In this document: positions 12,301-22,136 of the stretch, one piece after another
How positions within the stretch are numbered: position 1 is the first letter of the stretch
Layout of the letters: the number at the start of each line of letters is the position of its first letter
Source: Monomorium pharaonis
Taxonomy: Eukaryota > Arthropoda > Insecta > Hymenoptera > Formicidae
Assembly (NCBI RefSeq): GCF_013373865.1
Contig: NC_050472.1
Span: forward strand, 3,865,757 to 3,929,756
DNA: 64,000 bases
Direction of reading: 5' to 3'
Notes under the pieces: generated by a model
Told to the model about the DNA's origin: nothing
Seen by the model: the letters and a program-made list of their open reading frames with translations, nothing else
Database searches by the model: none
Translations under genes and position numbers: made by a program

Positions 12301-15300
12301 AGAAAAGGGGTGGATGAAGAAGATACAGAGTCGGGCAATGGGCCAAGTCTACCTCAGAGTCCGAACAGTGTTGAGGGAGCTATTGGCGGACCAAAGTCTC
12401 TGGATAGCGATTTCGAGGAACCAAAGCATCATATTTTCGATAATAACATAGATATAAGTATGTCTTTGTGCGGTGGTTTAGACAGTGAAAATGGACCATC
12501 TCAGGAAGTGTTCAATGAAAATTTACTACACTTCGAAGACGTTTGTAATGATCCGAAACTGTACGAGAATCCGAATCTGGTTGTGAAAATCAATGGAAAA
12601 TTCTACAATTGGACTACGGCTTGTCCGATAGTGTTAACTTATGTTGTTTTTCAAAGATTCTTGCCACAAAGCGCAATCGAAAATCTATACATGTCGTTGC
12701 CGGTACATGAAGATAAGAAGCAACAGAACATTGACAAGTCCGAGAGTCGTAGTGGATATAGTTCGTGGTTTTCTTGGAGGCGATCTACTCAACCTTCTAA
12801 AAAGCCACAAGACGCTAGTCAAAGTAAGTTCCTTAAACTTTTGATTCCGTTTAACAAACTTCTTATTTACAAATATAATATTAAATTTTATATGAAAAAA
12901 TTATATTATAAATATAACTTTAATTATTGCAGATGATGAAACTGCTATGCAGGCATCTGAACAGTCTTTGGAAGTTAAGGCTGTGGCAAGTGATGAATTA
13001 GCTTCTACTAACAGGTGAGTTTCTCGCCAATTTCTTTTTTAGATTTGAGTTTTCACATAAATAATCACATAAATATTTAATAATAATTCTATTAATTATA
13101 TCTTTACAGGGAAGTAAAGACTGAGCAAAATACAGATTCGTCAAGCTCAACTGAGATAGAAACTTGTACAAGATTAACAATCACATCCAACGAAACTACA
13201 CTTGCAAAGACTGAGAAAACACGCGAGGGCGAGGGCGAAGGGTACAGTGGCGGTGAGGATTCTGATAGTAATCACAATGAACCAGCAGGTATCAAGATAC
13301 CTGTGGAAAGAAGACCGTATTACGAATCTACAGAGAAATATCGTAAAACTTTGCGACTATCGTCTGAACAGATAGTAAGTATTTTCATATATTTTTTTCA
13401 ATTGCGAAAAGTACGAACAAAAAAACGATTAAATTTGATTTTTTATAGGCAAGTCTCGATCTAAAGGATGGCGCTAACGAAGTAGTTTTTAGCGTTACTA
13501 CGGCTTATCAGGGTACGAAACGCTGTAAATGCCATATTTATAAGTGGAAGTGGAATGACAAAATCGTCATCTCCGACATCGATGGTACTATTACGAAATC
13601 CGATGTGCTGGGTCACATCTTACCGATAGTGGGCAAGGACTGGGCTCAATCCGGAGTTGCTCAACTATTTACAAAGATAAAAAATAACGGTTACAAATTA
13701 CTGTACCTCTCAGCAAGAGCAATCGGTCAGGCTGGAGGAACTCGGGAATATTTGAGAAATTTGAGACAAGGGGATCTGTCGCTGCCGGAAGGACCGCTAT
13801 TGTTGAATCCTACAAGCTTAATCTTAGCGTTTCATCGTGAAGTGATAGAGAAGAAGCCAGAAGAATTTAAGATATCCTGTCTGAAAGATATTCAAGCGTT
13901 ATTCCCTGAAGGATCCGCGCCATTTTATGCTGGATATGGAAATCGCATAAACGTATGAGCAATAAATCTTATTTTTCGATTATTAATTTAATAAATAATT
14001 AACTTTTTATCGAAAATTACTAAAATGCTATTAAAACTATTTGTGTGTACAGGACGTATGGGCGTATCGAGCAGTAGGAATTCCTATAATGAGGATATTT
14101 ACCATAAACCATCGAGGAGAATTAAAACATGAATTGACACAGACATTCCAATCTTCGTAAGTTTTATATTACATTGTTATTGTTTGTTAAAATGTTTTTT
14201 TCTGTTGAGAAAGTGTTACGGAGAGAATGAGGAGAATATATAACACCAAAACATCGAGAAATAAAAAAATATTTAATTGTTAATCAAATAGCAATTGTCA
14301 ATGTATATGTGACTTAATCACTATTTTAATTTTTAACACTCCTAATACACTAAGCTATTTTTGTGCCTTTTTAAAGCATTTTTTTCTATTGTTTTGAATC
14401 TTAAAAATGCTATATGCTACTAAATTAATCTTAAGCAACGTGTACTAACTTTAAAGCAATTGTGTTATTTGCAGATGGAATATAATTGCAGCTAACTACA
14501 ATATGTATTATCTAGCATTTAATATTATTGCTCGTTCTAATTGTTATGTTTAGTGCTTACTAACTATAAAGTTTTATGATCGAAACTATTTTTTTTATTT
14601 GCAAGAAGGTTTAAAATTATTAACAAACTGGGACCACCTTTCCTATTAAACTGTGAAAGGGTTTGAGCGTTAAAAATGAAGTTATTGGTTGAAAACAAAA
14701 AGAATAGGAATGCAAATTTTCAGAGAGTATTGATAGGTCGGATATTTCTGTGATTACAGTTATACGCGTCAGTGCAATATCGTCAATGACTTGTTCCCGC
14801 CACAACCTATGCCAAACGTCTTCTGATAGCACAACCATAAATTTTAACAGACATATTAATTGAATTAATTAAAGTATTAAAGTGTTTTAAATACACACAG
14901 TAACACCAGTGGCATATCTGGCTTTAACGCATTGTTGCATTATACATGGAATATTATCATGCATAATTGCGCAATATTTTTTGGTAACAATGGACAAAGT
15001 ACGAAATTAAAACAAGCACTTTATATATATTGTAAGAACACACGAGTAATATGACAATCAGGAGAACTCATTTCTAATTATAAATTTTTTAATTGTCGAA
15101 TGTAACCATAATTAGATATGCTAGTATTATATTTTGGAATATATTTGGTTGTGCGACAGCTCCTACTTCTTATAATTTATAGGGTAAGCACTTGTTTTTT
15201 GTACACATTTGATTTTTTATCACCGCTTGATATGCTTTGTTTTTTAGCCATTCTAACATCTTGTCATTGGGAGTACATTTTTCATTTGCTACCAACAGCA

Positions 15301-16086
15301 ATGAGAAAGGGGGATGGTTTAAATGGAATTTATAATTCATAACTATTTTCAGACATTGTTATTTGATTGTATGTACAAGTGAAGGAGTTTATCATGCTTC
15401 AAACTTTTTATTTGTGCTTATCGTCCATAAATTTTCAACCAACCACTTCATGTTCGCTCTTGCATAAACTGCGATACCACTATTTAAACTTTAATGATAT
15501 TAATGATTTTTATATAATAATTATATAGTTTATAAATTGTGTGTAAATATTCTGTGCTCTCATTATTTACATACATTCTTCTTTCATCTGCAATTAATTA
15601 TAATTTACAGAATTATATTTTTTATGTTTATTTTTTTCCTTAATATCATGTCATATGTTTTTTATTAATTTTAGATTTCTTGCATTGTGTGAACTTTCTA
15701 TTTTAATAACTTATTTAATGTATATACATATTGTCATATTTAGTTAACATTGTATGTTTAACTAGAACTTAGATAAATTCTGATAAAATCATATATTTCA
15801 GTTAACATATCAATTAATTTTTTATAAACGAGTTATAGACCAATGAAATATTCATTTTTCAGCCATACTGACGACACGCGGATATGGACACATTTGATAC
15901 ATGCTTTGCAATTCTTGTTTATTTTCTAATTGCAGATATTCGAATATGAGCTTCATCGTCGATCAAGTATTCCCGGCGTGGCGAGAAGATGCGACAGACG
16001 AATTCAGCACTTTCGCGTATTGGCGAGAACCGATACCCGAAGTACCGAAACTTGAGGAGCTCTACACTCAAGCTCAAGCTACCTAA
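9326..16086 (+). CDS. Lpin: lipin, Mg2+-dependent phosphatidate phosphatase (11 coding exons)
   Basis: Lipins dephosphorylate phosphatidate to diacylglycerol for triglyceride and phospholipid synthesis, and they also act in the nucleus as coregulators. Coding exons: 9326-9514, 9949-10929, 11010-11128, 11205-11413, 11693-11869, 12299-12823, 12933-13014, 13110-13374, 13449-13952, 14053-14156 and 15936-16086. All have GT-AG borders and join in frame to 1,101 residues. The N-LIP domain is residues 1-112 (CSPFHVRFGKLGVLRS) and includes the conserved SPIP site at about S109. A basic nuclear localisation signal lies at 347-359 (KRKRKRK, then KKK). The C-LIP catalytic domain starts near 830 and carries DIDGT at 892-896 (the HAD-type DxDxT motif) and LGHIL at 903-907 (the LxxIL coactivator motif). 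The protein ends with FAYWREPIP near the C-terminus. The start follows an in-frame stop at 9320; an ATG three codons later is also possible. Confidence 0.95.
10132..10500 (+). repeat. coding tandem repeat in lipin exon 2, about 16-residue helical units
   Basis: Residues about 125-247 of lipin consist of about seven units of 15-16 residues (the first spacing is longer). The pattern is S/T-D/A-L-P/S/T-x-E-x-R/K-E-K-F/W/I/M-hydrophobic-x-E/Q-x-F/Y. Examples are SALPPDQREKFLIEQF, SDLPAEHREKWLQIA and TISPEQKQQMIREQYS. The units predict as charged helices with a regular hydrophobic face. The array lies between the N-LIP domain and the basic nuclear localisation signal, a linker that is divergent among lipins. 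I do not know this array from vertebrate lipins. Confidence 0.8.
14157..15935 (+). other. lipin last intron, contains an alternative terminal exon
   Basis: This 1.8-kb AT-rich intron separates the last two coding exons of the main lipin transcript. It contains the in-frame alternative exon at 14760-14826. A further AG acceptor before 15862 would read a short frame ending at an early stop and has no family resemblance. The rest holds open frames of AT-rich composition only. Confidence 0.6.
14760..14826 (+). CDS. Lpin: probable alternative last coding exon of lipin
   Basis: An acceptor (TGATTACAG) ends at 14759. Joined to exon 10 (ending at 14156, phase 2), the sequence reads in frame as SYTRQCNIVNDLFPPQPM followed by four residues and a TGA at 14824-14826. 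The downstream exon at 15936 also begins SY and has IVDQVFP at the same place, and vertebrate lipins have a V-x-x-L-F-P-P pattern there. Using this exon gives a 1,073-residue protein without the FAYWREP tail. It could be a real alternative terminal exon or a decayed duplicate of exon 11. The acceptor has a modest pyrimidine tract. Confidence 0.6.
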
Positions 16087-18322
16087 GAAATTTTCTTAAT
16101 TTCGCAACTGAGTCATTTGCTTGGATTACGAATGACGATTATTATATTTAACTAACTTTTATACTCTGTGCGTTAATCGTAGTGACTTTGACAGGTGTGA
16201 TTATTCTATACGAGAAAGTCTCGCTAATGTGAGCACTCTGTGTATTGAAGATTTGTTGTTTAGATCTTAAGTGATCATGTATAAAAAAATCAGCCAAGAA
16301 ATTGCTTATATATATATTATATATACATATATTTATATATGCATATATATATATATGTAATATATAAAATTGTAATATTTAACTTATATATACATGTATA
16401 TGTTTATATCATTCATATATAAGAATAAGTTTATAATGAGAATAAGTATTTTATTATATATATGTAATCTTACTTTGAAAAGTAAATTTTATCGAGATGA
16501 ATGACAAAACATTCCAGCTTCGTTACATTTAAACAATCTTGTGTTAAATGATATCAAATACATTCTGTATCTCAGTCGAATTTAATCACACCAGTCAATG
16601 TACACAGCGTGCCTAGAAACTAGATACAATATAGTTATATGCTTTACAATGTAACGAACAGCAAGCCTTGCATCACGCACTATACTTCAGGAGTCTGCAA
16701 GCTGTTCCATCTTTTGTCAGAGTCGATGTAGAATACTCTCTGGGAATTGTTAATTGAGAGTTTCTTAATCTAGTGCGAATCGTCTATGTATTTGTGGCTC
16801 CTGCTAGAAAACCTCGCTTGTTACCGCACACGTGCAAATTTTATACGAGCATATATAATTGTCCGCGTCGTCATATATCGTCAGTTTTCTACATTGAGAT
16901 GCGTTGGAATTTTGCTTAGTAATCGGTGATGAGATATTCTTCTAGAATGTAAGTTGCAGGCGGATAATTAAGTTATCGCTTTTACGTTCCCTATTTTTAG
17001 GTAGTTATAATTTCAGAGAGCTATAATTTATTTTTGATTATAAGATCTCGATTAAGTTAGTGAGCTGTGAAATTGCCATATCGTCGAAATAATATACTAT
17101 CATTTACATTGTGATATTCTGATCAAACTAGGAATTATGAAGTAGATAACGTGTACATGGATTTCCTTTGAATATTTGCGTTAAGGTAGTCGTATAACAT
17201 ACGAGTCTATAATACGTGACCTAATGTTTATTTGCTATTATTCTCTTTTCCTCAAGCATGGTTGTCCTCTAATCAAATACATTCTACCAACTATTGGTCT
17301 TTCATATGTTATCTAAAACATTTTTGACGTATAGATTACGTTAGTATCTTTGTAATGTTGACGAATCTACTCCTCGTCCTTCTTGAGTCATTGAAGCAAC
17401 AAAAAAGTACAACTGTATCCAACCAAAGAGGATAGAGTCATGTTTGCAATAGATTATGTTCTTTATTACGTGATAATACATTCATTATAGGAAAAGACAG
17501 AAAAATTATAGTATGGGAATAATTTTAAATGCATCTCGATTTAGATAAATGTAATGGCACAGAATGACAGAGGAATTTATGATAAAAGGAGATATTGTAT
17601 ATTTCGTATTAATTTAGAATAGACTTTAAATTAACTATTTTTAATTAATTATATATAGTACGATGTAATATTACACTGTAAATTTATAATTCTTTAATAT
17701 TTAATTTGTAGTATTTATATATTTTGTTAAAATTATTCTTGGTACAAATACATTTAGACAAAGTTTATTTATAATATATTTACTTTATTTTTTAAAAATT
17801 TGTTTGTGTGTGTGTATATATATTAAACTAACATGGTGTCATTCTCCGTAATAATGAAAAAAATTTTCCATTTTTTAATAAATCTAGGAAACAAATTGGA
17901 GATAATGCATAACAATAATGAATATATTAATGTAATTGTAATTACTAAACATCCTTCTACTGAATAATCTAATTTTTGCAAGAAGATAATGCGCAGAAAT
18001 TATTGCGGGATAGTGTTAAAAATTTATGTTAAATAAGGTGACATATGTTTACTAAGTTCCATGTCTCAGTAATAATATCACATTATCTGTTAAATGATCT
18101 CATCATAATGCAACCTGTTTTATTAAATTTAATTTACTCAATTCCTATGTTTTTAAATTCTTAGCAGTATTAGCACGTCCCTAAATTACTATATATAATA
18201 ATAAATGTATGATATCTGTATCCTTTGGAATCATGGATAATAAAAATTATGAAAATGGCTCTTTGGTCACAATCATAAAGATGATTACTTTGTAAAAATA
18301 TCACTGTTATTAGTTTCATCAC

Positions 18323-18355
<33 letters not shown>

Positions 18356-18547
18356 CTACATAATAATTCTGTTAATTATATAACTTATGTTTATGTCAAA
18401 TTGTTTTATTAATTATTTTTCATACTACTGCTATAAGTTTTTTGAAATATGATATATATCAGAATGACCTGTAATATTTTTTTTTTATTGATGTTTCACT
18501 TGGCCAACGAGTTTTAATCTGAAATATTTAACATTTTATATCATAAA
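16087..18547 (+). other. lipin 3' untranslated region and spacer
   Basis: This AT-rich stretch follows the lipin stop codon and has no supported coding sequence. It contains (TA)-rich blocks at about 16303-16460, a clean (TA)15 run at 18325-18354, and AATAAA signals on the plus strand at 17877-17882 and 18200-18205. Either signal would give a 3' UTR of about 1.8-2.1 kb; several near-consensus signals lie earlier. The end is therefore uncertain. Lipin and the minus-strand gene to the right converge here. Confidence 0.5.
18325..18354. repeat. (TA)15 microsatellite
   Basis: This is an uninterrupted alternating TA run between the convergent lipin and microprotein genes. Confidence 0.9.
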
Positions 18548-18553
18548 TTTATT
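18548..18553 (-). terminator. polyadenylation signal AATAAA of the minus-strand small gene
   Basis: The plus-strand TTTATT reads AATAAA on the minus strand. It lies 65 bases downstream of the TAA of the two-exon small gene, a normal distance for a short 3' UTR, and so supports that gene as an expressed unit. Confidence 0.5.
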
Positions 18554-18617
18554 TTAGCATTTCACAAATCATATTTACGTTTCAGGATCCTTCAAATGCA
18601 AATATTTTAGCATCAAC

Positions 18618-18972
18618 TTAACAGTTATGTACCTCATGCTTTAATCTCCGCATATTTTTTCCTGTCTCTAAATTATATTCTTTTCTTCGACCTTCATTGT
18701 CGGAATGTTCTAAAGATTCAATGGAAGATGTACTGTGTCTTCTATTGGAATCAAAATCAAAAACTACTTTGGGTTTACTATTATCAATTTTATTTGAAGA
18801 CCCATACCAATAATATGTGGCCTAAAAATATCGTTTAAAACATGAATAAAATTTATATAATTAAAAATGTGATAGCACACATGATAAAAATTTCAGGAAA
18901 ATTTACAGATTAAGTTTCACTCACCCATAATATACCAATCATCCAAAGTATTGTAAAAAAAAATGGGTCCAT
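18618..18972 (-). CDS. predicted 83-residue single-pass membrane microprotein (2 exons)
   Basis: I do not recognise this protein. Minus-strand exon 1 runs 18972-18925 (ATG to a GTGAGT donor, phase 0) and exon 2 runs 18821-18618 (acceptor TATTTTTAG, TAA stop). The product begins MDPFFFTILWMIGILW and continues ATYYWYGSS, which makes one strongly hydrophobic segment at about residues 4-23. A polar, charged tail follows with an acidic/serine stretch (STSSIESLEHSDNEG) and basic clusters. The layout suggests a small membrane-anchored protein with an N-terminal anchor. The ATG lies 260 bases downstream of the MRTO4 stop on the same strand, and an AATAAA follows its own stop. The splice sites are canonical and the frame is open across both exons. 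A chance AT-rich frame is the main alternative. Confidence 0.6.
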
Positions 18973-18974
18973 AT

Positions 18975-18985
18975 TTTATTTTATT
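18975..18985 (-). terminator. overlapping AATAAA signals, likely MRTO4 poly(A) signal
   Basis: On the minus strand the sequence reads AATAAAATAAAATATGG, that is, two overlapping AATAAA signals immediately followed by the ATG of the small membrane protein gene. They lie about 250 bases after the MRTO4 stop. If used, MRTO4 transcripts would be cleaved inside the small gene, so its own transcript must start within the short space between them, or the two coding regions share a readthrough RNA. Confidence 0.45.
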
Positions 18986-19231
18986 AATGTAAATTTTTAA
19001 ATCTGCATTTTATGAAATTATATTATCTAAAACATTAAAAATTTTGCTTGACAGTTAAAATTATCAATTATTTAGTATTCATTTGTTATATCTCAAGTAT
19101 TTAAATACAATTTCATGACACATAATATTTGTGTTGGAAATTTAAATAAAATAGGTAATTACAAATAAAGAAATATATTTATGTATAAAATTGTATATAC
19201 ATTTTTTTCCTAAAAACTATACATTTAAATT

Positions 19232-20441
19232 TCACGTATCATCATCATTTTCTACGTCCATTTCCTCTGAATCATCTGGTACTTTAAGTTTCTTAAAACC
19301 ATGTTTTTTCGTGTATACTCCCAAAAGCAGCAGTTTAAAAACTGCCAACGGTCTACTTAATAATTTCTACAAAGCATCAAAATTAATAGTTTCAATATTT
19401 CAATACCTCATGTTTCAGCATATTTCGCATACTAGAAAAATATAAAATATGTACCAGAATTTGTGCCTGCTCCGGAGTCAGTGTGTCACCTGACCGACAA
19501 ACTGTGAATGGTTTGAGCAAGGTGATAACTCCTTTTTGCAACGACGTAGGCATACCCAATTGTCTTAACTGTGGTTCCATGCTATGTTGAAACTGTGGCA
19601 GAGGTCCTTCAGGTAACTCCACTGTTTCAGGTGTTACAAATCCAGAACGGGCGTACTCCATTTCTTCATATTCATTTGCCCAATCTATTACCTGCACAAA
19701 TGCATTATTAACAATATGCAATATAAATTTTCTTTGGTTTTATAGAATTTTAAGATATTCTGATAAATATAAAATTCTATACATCAAACTTCAAACTTAG
19801 ATTTATAGTAGTGTTTGAATATTTTGTGTTGAATACCTGTTTTTTTGGTCTATTGGTAAATAACAGACCACACTGGCCTTTCATAGAGTGATTCTTCATT
19901 GCGTTAGCTAACTTATGTATACCTTCAGCAATCTCGGTTTCCTTGGATTTTCCCAGACCCAATGCAATTATTCTGAGCTTTCCGAAGAAAAGTTTACTAT
20001 CTTTCCATTCAGCACGTAAATCAAGAAGCTTAGTGTTGCGTGTATTTTGAATGGAAATTAGGAATACGCGACTGTATTCTTCCACACATTTCTTAACATC
20101 TTCCATAATCCGTTGTTTCAAAACCAAACCTTTTCTATTGGTTTTAGTGAGGGAAACTATGACATAAAATATTTCAAATTTATGTAATTATATGTTTGTA
20201 TTACATATACTTTTATTCGTTACTACAAATCAGAAAATTTTAATTGTTAATTTATGTAATAAAATTTTACAATAAAATAAAATGTTAAATCGCGAAATTA
20301 AATATAAAAATTTGTTTAGAGGTTAGCTACGATCAAGCTAAACACTTCGAAGTAAAATATGCCACTTCGTAGGAAAATATGCCAAGATATATGAAAAAAT
20401 TTTGGAAAATTACTCTTTTTATCTCTCTTCGATTTTGGCAT
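19232..20441 (-). CDS. MRTO4: mRNA turnover protein 4 homolog, 60S ribosome assembly factor (4 exons)
   Basis: MRTO4 (Mrt4) is a nucleolar paralogue of ribosomal P0/L10 that occupies the P-stalk site on pre-60S particles until P0 replaces it. Minus-strand exons: 20441-20414, 20156-19837, 19691-19455 and 19366-19232. All introns are GT-AG, the phases fit, and the product is 239 residues, the same as the human protein. It begins MPKSKRDKKISLTKTNRKGL, as in the family. Conserved elements are KLLDLRAEWKDSKLFFGK, GLLFTNRPK, QFQHSMEPQLRQLGMP and LTPEQAQIL. The C-terminus is acidic (DDSEEMDVENDDD). The tiny 28-base first coding exon was placed from the family N-terminus, its donor and its phase. No divergent gene is visible upstream until the CpG island at 21 kb. 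Confidence 0.95.
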
Positions 20442-21000
20442 CTTTGAAACTGGGTTCTTTCACGGATCAAGGAAATACAATAAAATTGATTACGGATCAG
20501 AATTTACGCTTGACATTCACGTACTGCCATGTGCTCGCACGTGAATTCGAATGTAGAGAGGGCGTTACACGTAGCAAATTGGAATGTGAAATGCAGTTTC
20601 TTTTACGATTTGATTTTTGTGTAAAAAAGAAAATCTTAGATATTTCAAAAGATTTACTTTTAGATACCAACAGAAATCAAAACCTATTATAGAAAAACAT
20701 TTTTATAAAAACAATTCTTTCTCTCTTCCCTTAAATTATTTATTTACTTGATTAAAAAAAAAAACATTTATTAATAATTTTTACAATTTAAATATAACAT
20801 CTTTGAGTCTAATTTTTAAATAAGAATTCCTGATTACGGGAACAAGATGGAAAAAAACAAGTAAAATAGTATTTACGAATAAATCTTAATTTATTCACAC
20901 AATATTTGAAGATTGCCAAGAGTATTACTTCCATTATTCTATCAAACTTAACTATTTTATTTATTTATTTATTTTTCAAGATGTGCGTTTGCTGCCAACC
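20442..21000. other. intergenic spacer, MRTO4 5' side
   Basis: This AT-rich spacer lies between the start of MRTO4 (minus strand) and the CpG island at 21 kb (plus strand). MRTO4 transcription must start here. I see no recognisable core promoter element and no coding exon. The 96-residue plus-strand frame at 20402-20692 overlaps MRTO4 exon 1 in antisense and is rejected. Confidence 0.5.
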
Positions 21001-21180
21001 GAGCCAGCCGATTCAAATCGGCGCGCCACGGCGGACCGGAAGCGGGCGCGCGAGCGCCCGGCAAGATGGCGGTTTCCGCTAGTCGCGCCAGTGCATTCAG
21101 CGAGAGCGTAGTGAACGGTAGCTGTTGAACACGTCGAGAGCCCGATTTTCCAGGCCACTTACAGCACTCCAAAGGTGAGT
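21000..21180 (+). promoter_or_regulatory. CpG-island promoter and noncoding first exon, probably of 14-3-3 zeta
   Basis: Composition switches sharply to CpG-rich at about 20990. AAGATGGCGG at 21062-21071 resembles the YY1-type element found at or near the start of many housekeeping genes. A strong donor (CCAAAG, then GTGAGT) lies at 21174/21175. The exon would carry a 20-codon upstream reading frame from ATG 21066 to TGA 21126-21128. The nearest plus-strand coding acceptor that fits a noncoding first exon is 14-3-3 zeta at 55730, because its first coding exon needs an upstream 5'-UTR exon. The link is inferred. Confidence 0.5.
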
Positions 21181-22099
21181 CCGTCACGTTTAGCTGCCGT
21201 TCGCCTCGCGGTCGCTGCGCCGCGTCGAGGATCACGGTCGTCGCGGACCGCACGGCGGATCTCGCGCGACGTGCGCCGCAACGCGGCCCGTGTGGACCCC
21301 GTAGCCATGCCGCCCGACGTCGTCATCATCATCGTCGTCATCGTCATCATCATTCATCACCGTCGCCGGCGGGGCGACCCGTTGTTCTCGGGATCGCCGG
21401 CGATGATAGCGTGCCCCCCACCCCCCTCGCGCACGTTTCTCGTCCCCGTGTCTCCGCGGAATCAATGAGATCGAAAGTCACATCTCCCGGGGATCACGCC
21501 CGGCGAGATGGTCCACTTCTCGGCGAGATACGACATCGGTGAACGATTCGTTCCTTCTCTTCCCCTCCCCCTTTCCCTCTTTCTCTGTCTTTCTCTCGCG
21601 GCTACGTCGCAGCGATCGACGGCCCGGAGGCGGCCCCTTGCCGCACCGATGACGCACGAGAGACCGTGCGAGGAAGAGAGAAGGAGCGAGGAGTGCCAGT
21701 CGTCGTAGTCTCGTCCGCCATGTTGCTTTCGCGGCCGGCGACGAAATTCCTCGCACGTTGCCGGGCCATCCTCGTCGAAAATGATACGCCGCGGCGACGT
21801 AGCCGCGTGATCGGACGATAAGTAGGGGCGATCGAGAGGTGACGATGACTGACGAGCGGTGTGGCGGGGAGGGAGAAGGGGGGTGGACGGAGTCTTCGCT
21901 CTCTCGCTCGCTCGACTATTCGCATCGATCGCCTTTTTTCTATCTCTATTCATCTCCCTCTTCTCTCCTTCTCTTTTCTTTCGGGATTCTTTTAACCCTT
22001 ATTTACAGAACGGTCATCCGTGAGAGTTATTATTTGCGATGTCGTAATCGTCTTTCGGCGCGGTTTAAAGATGTCCGTCCCTCTCAGAGAGGAAACTCT

Positions 22100-22136
22100 C
22101 TTCTCTCTCTCTCTCTCTCTCTTTCTCTCCCTCTCC
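22100..22136. repeat. (CT)n / polypyrimidine tract
   Basis: A run of alternating CT, interrupted by a few TTT and CCC, is followed at 22144-22146 by CAG. It is potentially a binding site for GAGA-type factors in promoter DNA or a splicing polypyrimidine tract. Confidence 0.7.

Noticed and set aside
15862..15935. third possible terminal exon of lipin (acceptor TTTTTCAG at 15861)
   Set aside because: It reads in frame for about 20 codons to a stop, but the residues show no resemblance to any lipin C-terminus. It is probably a chance acceptor.
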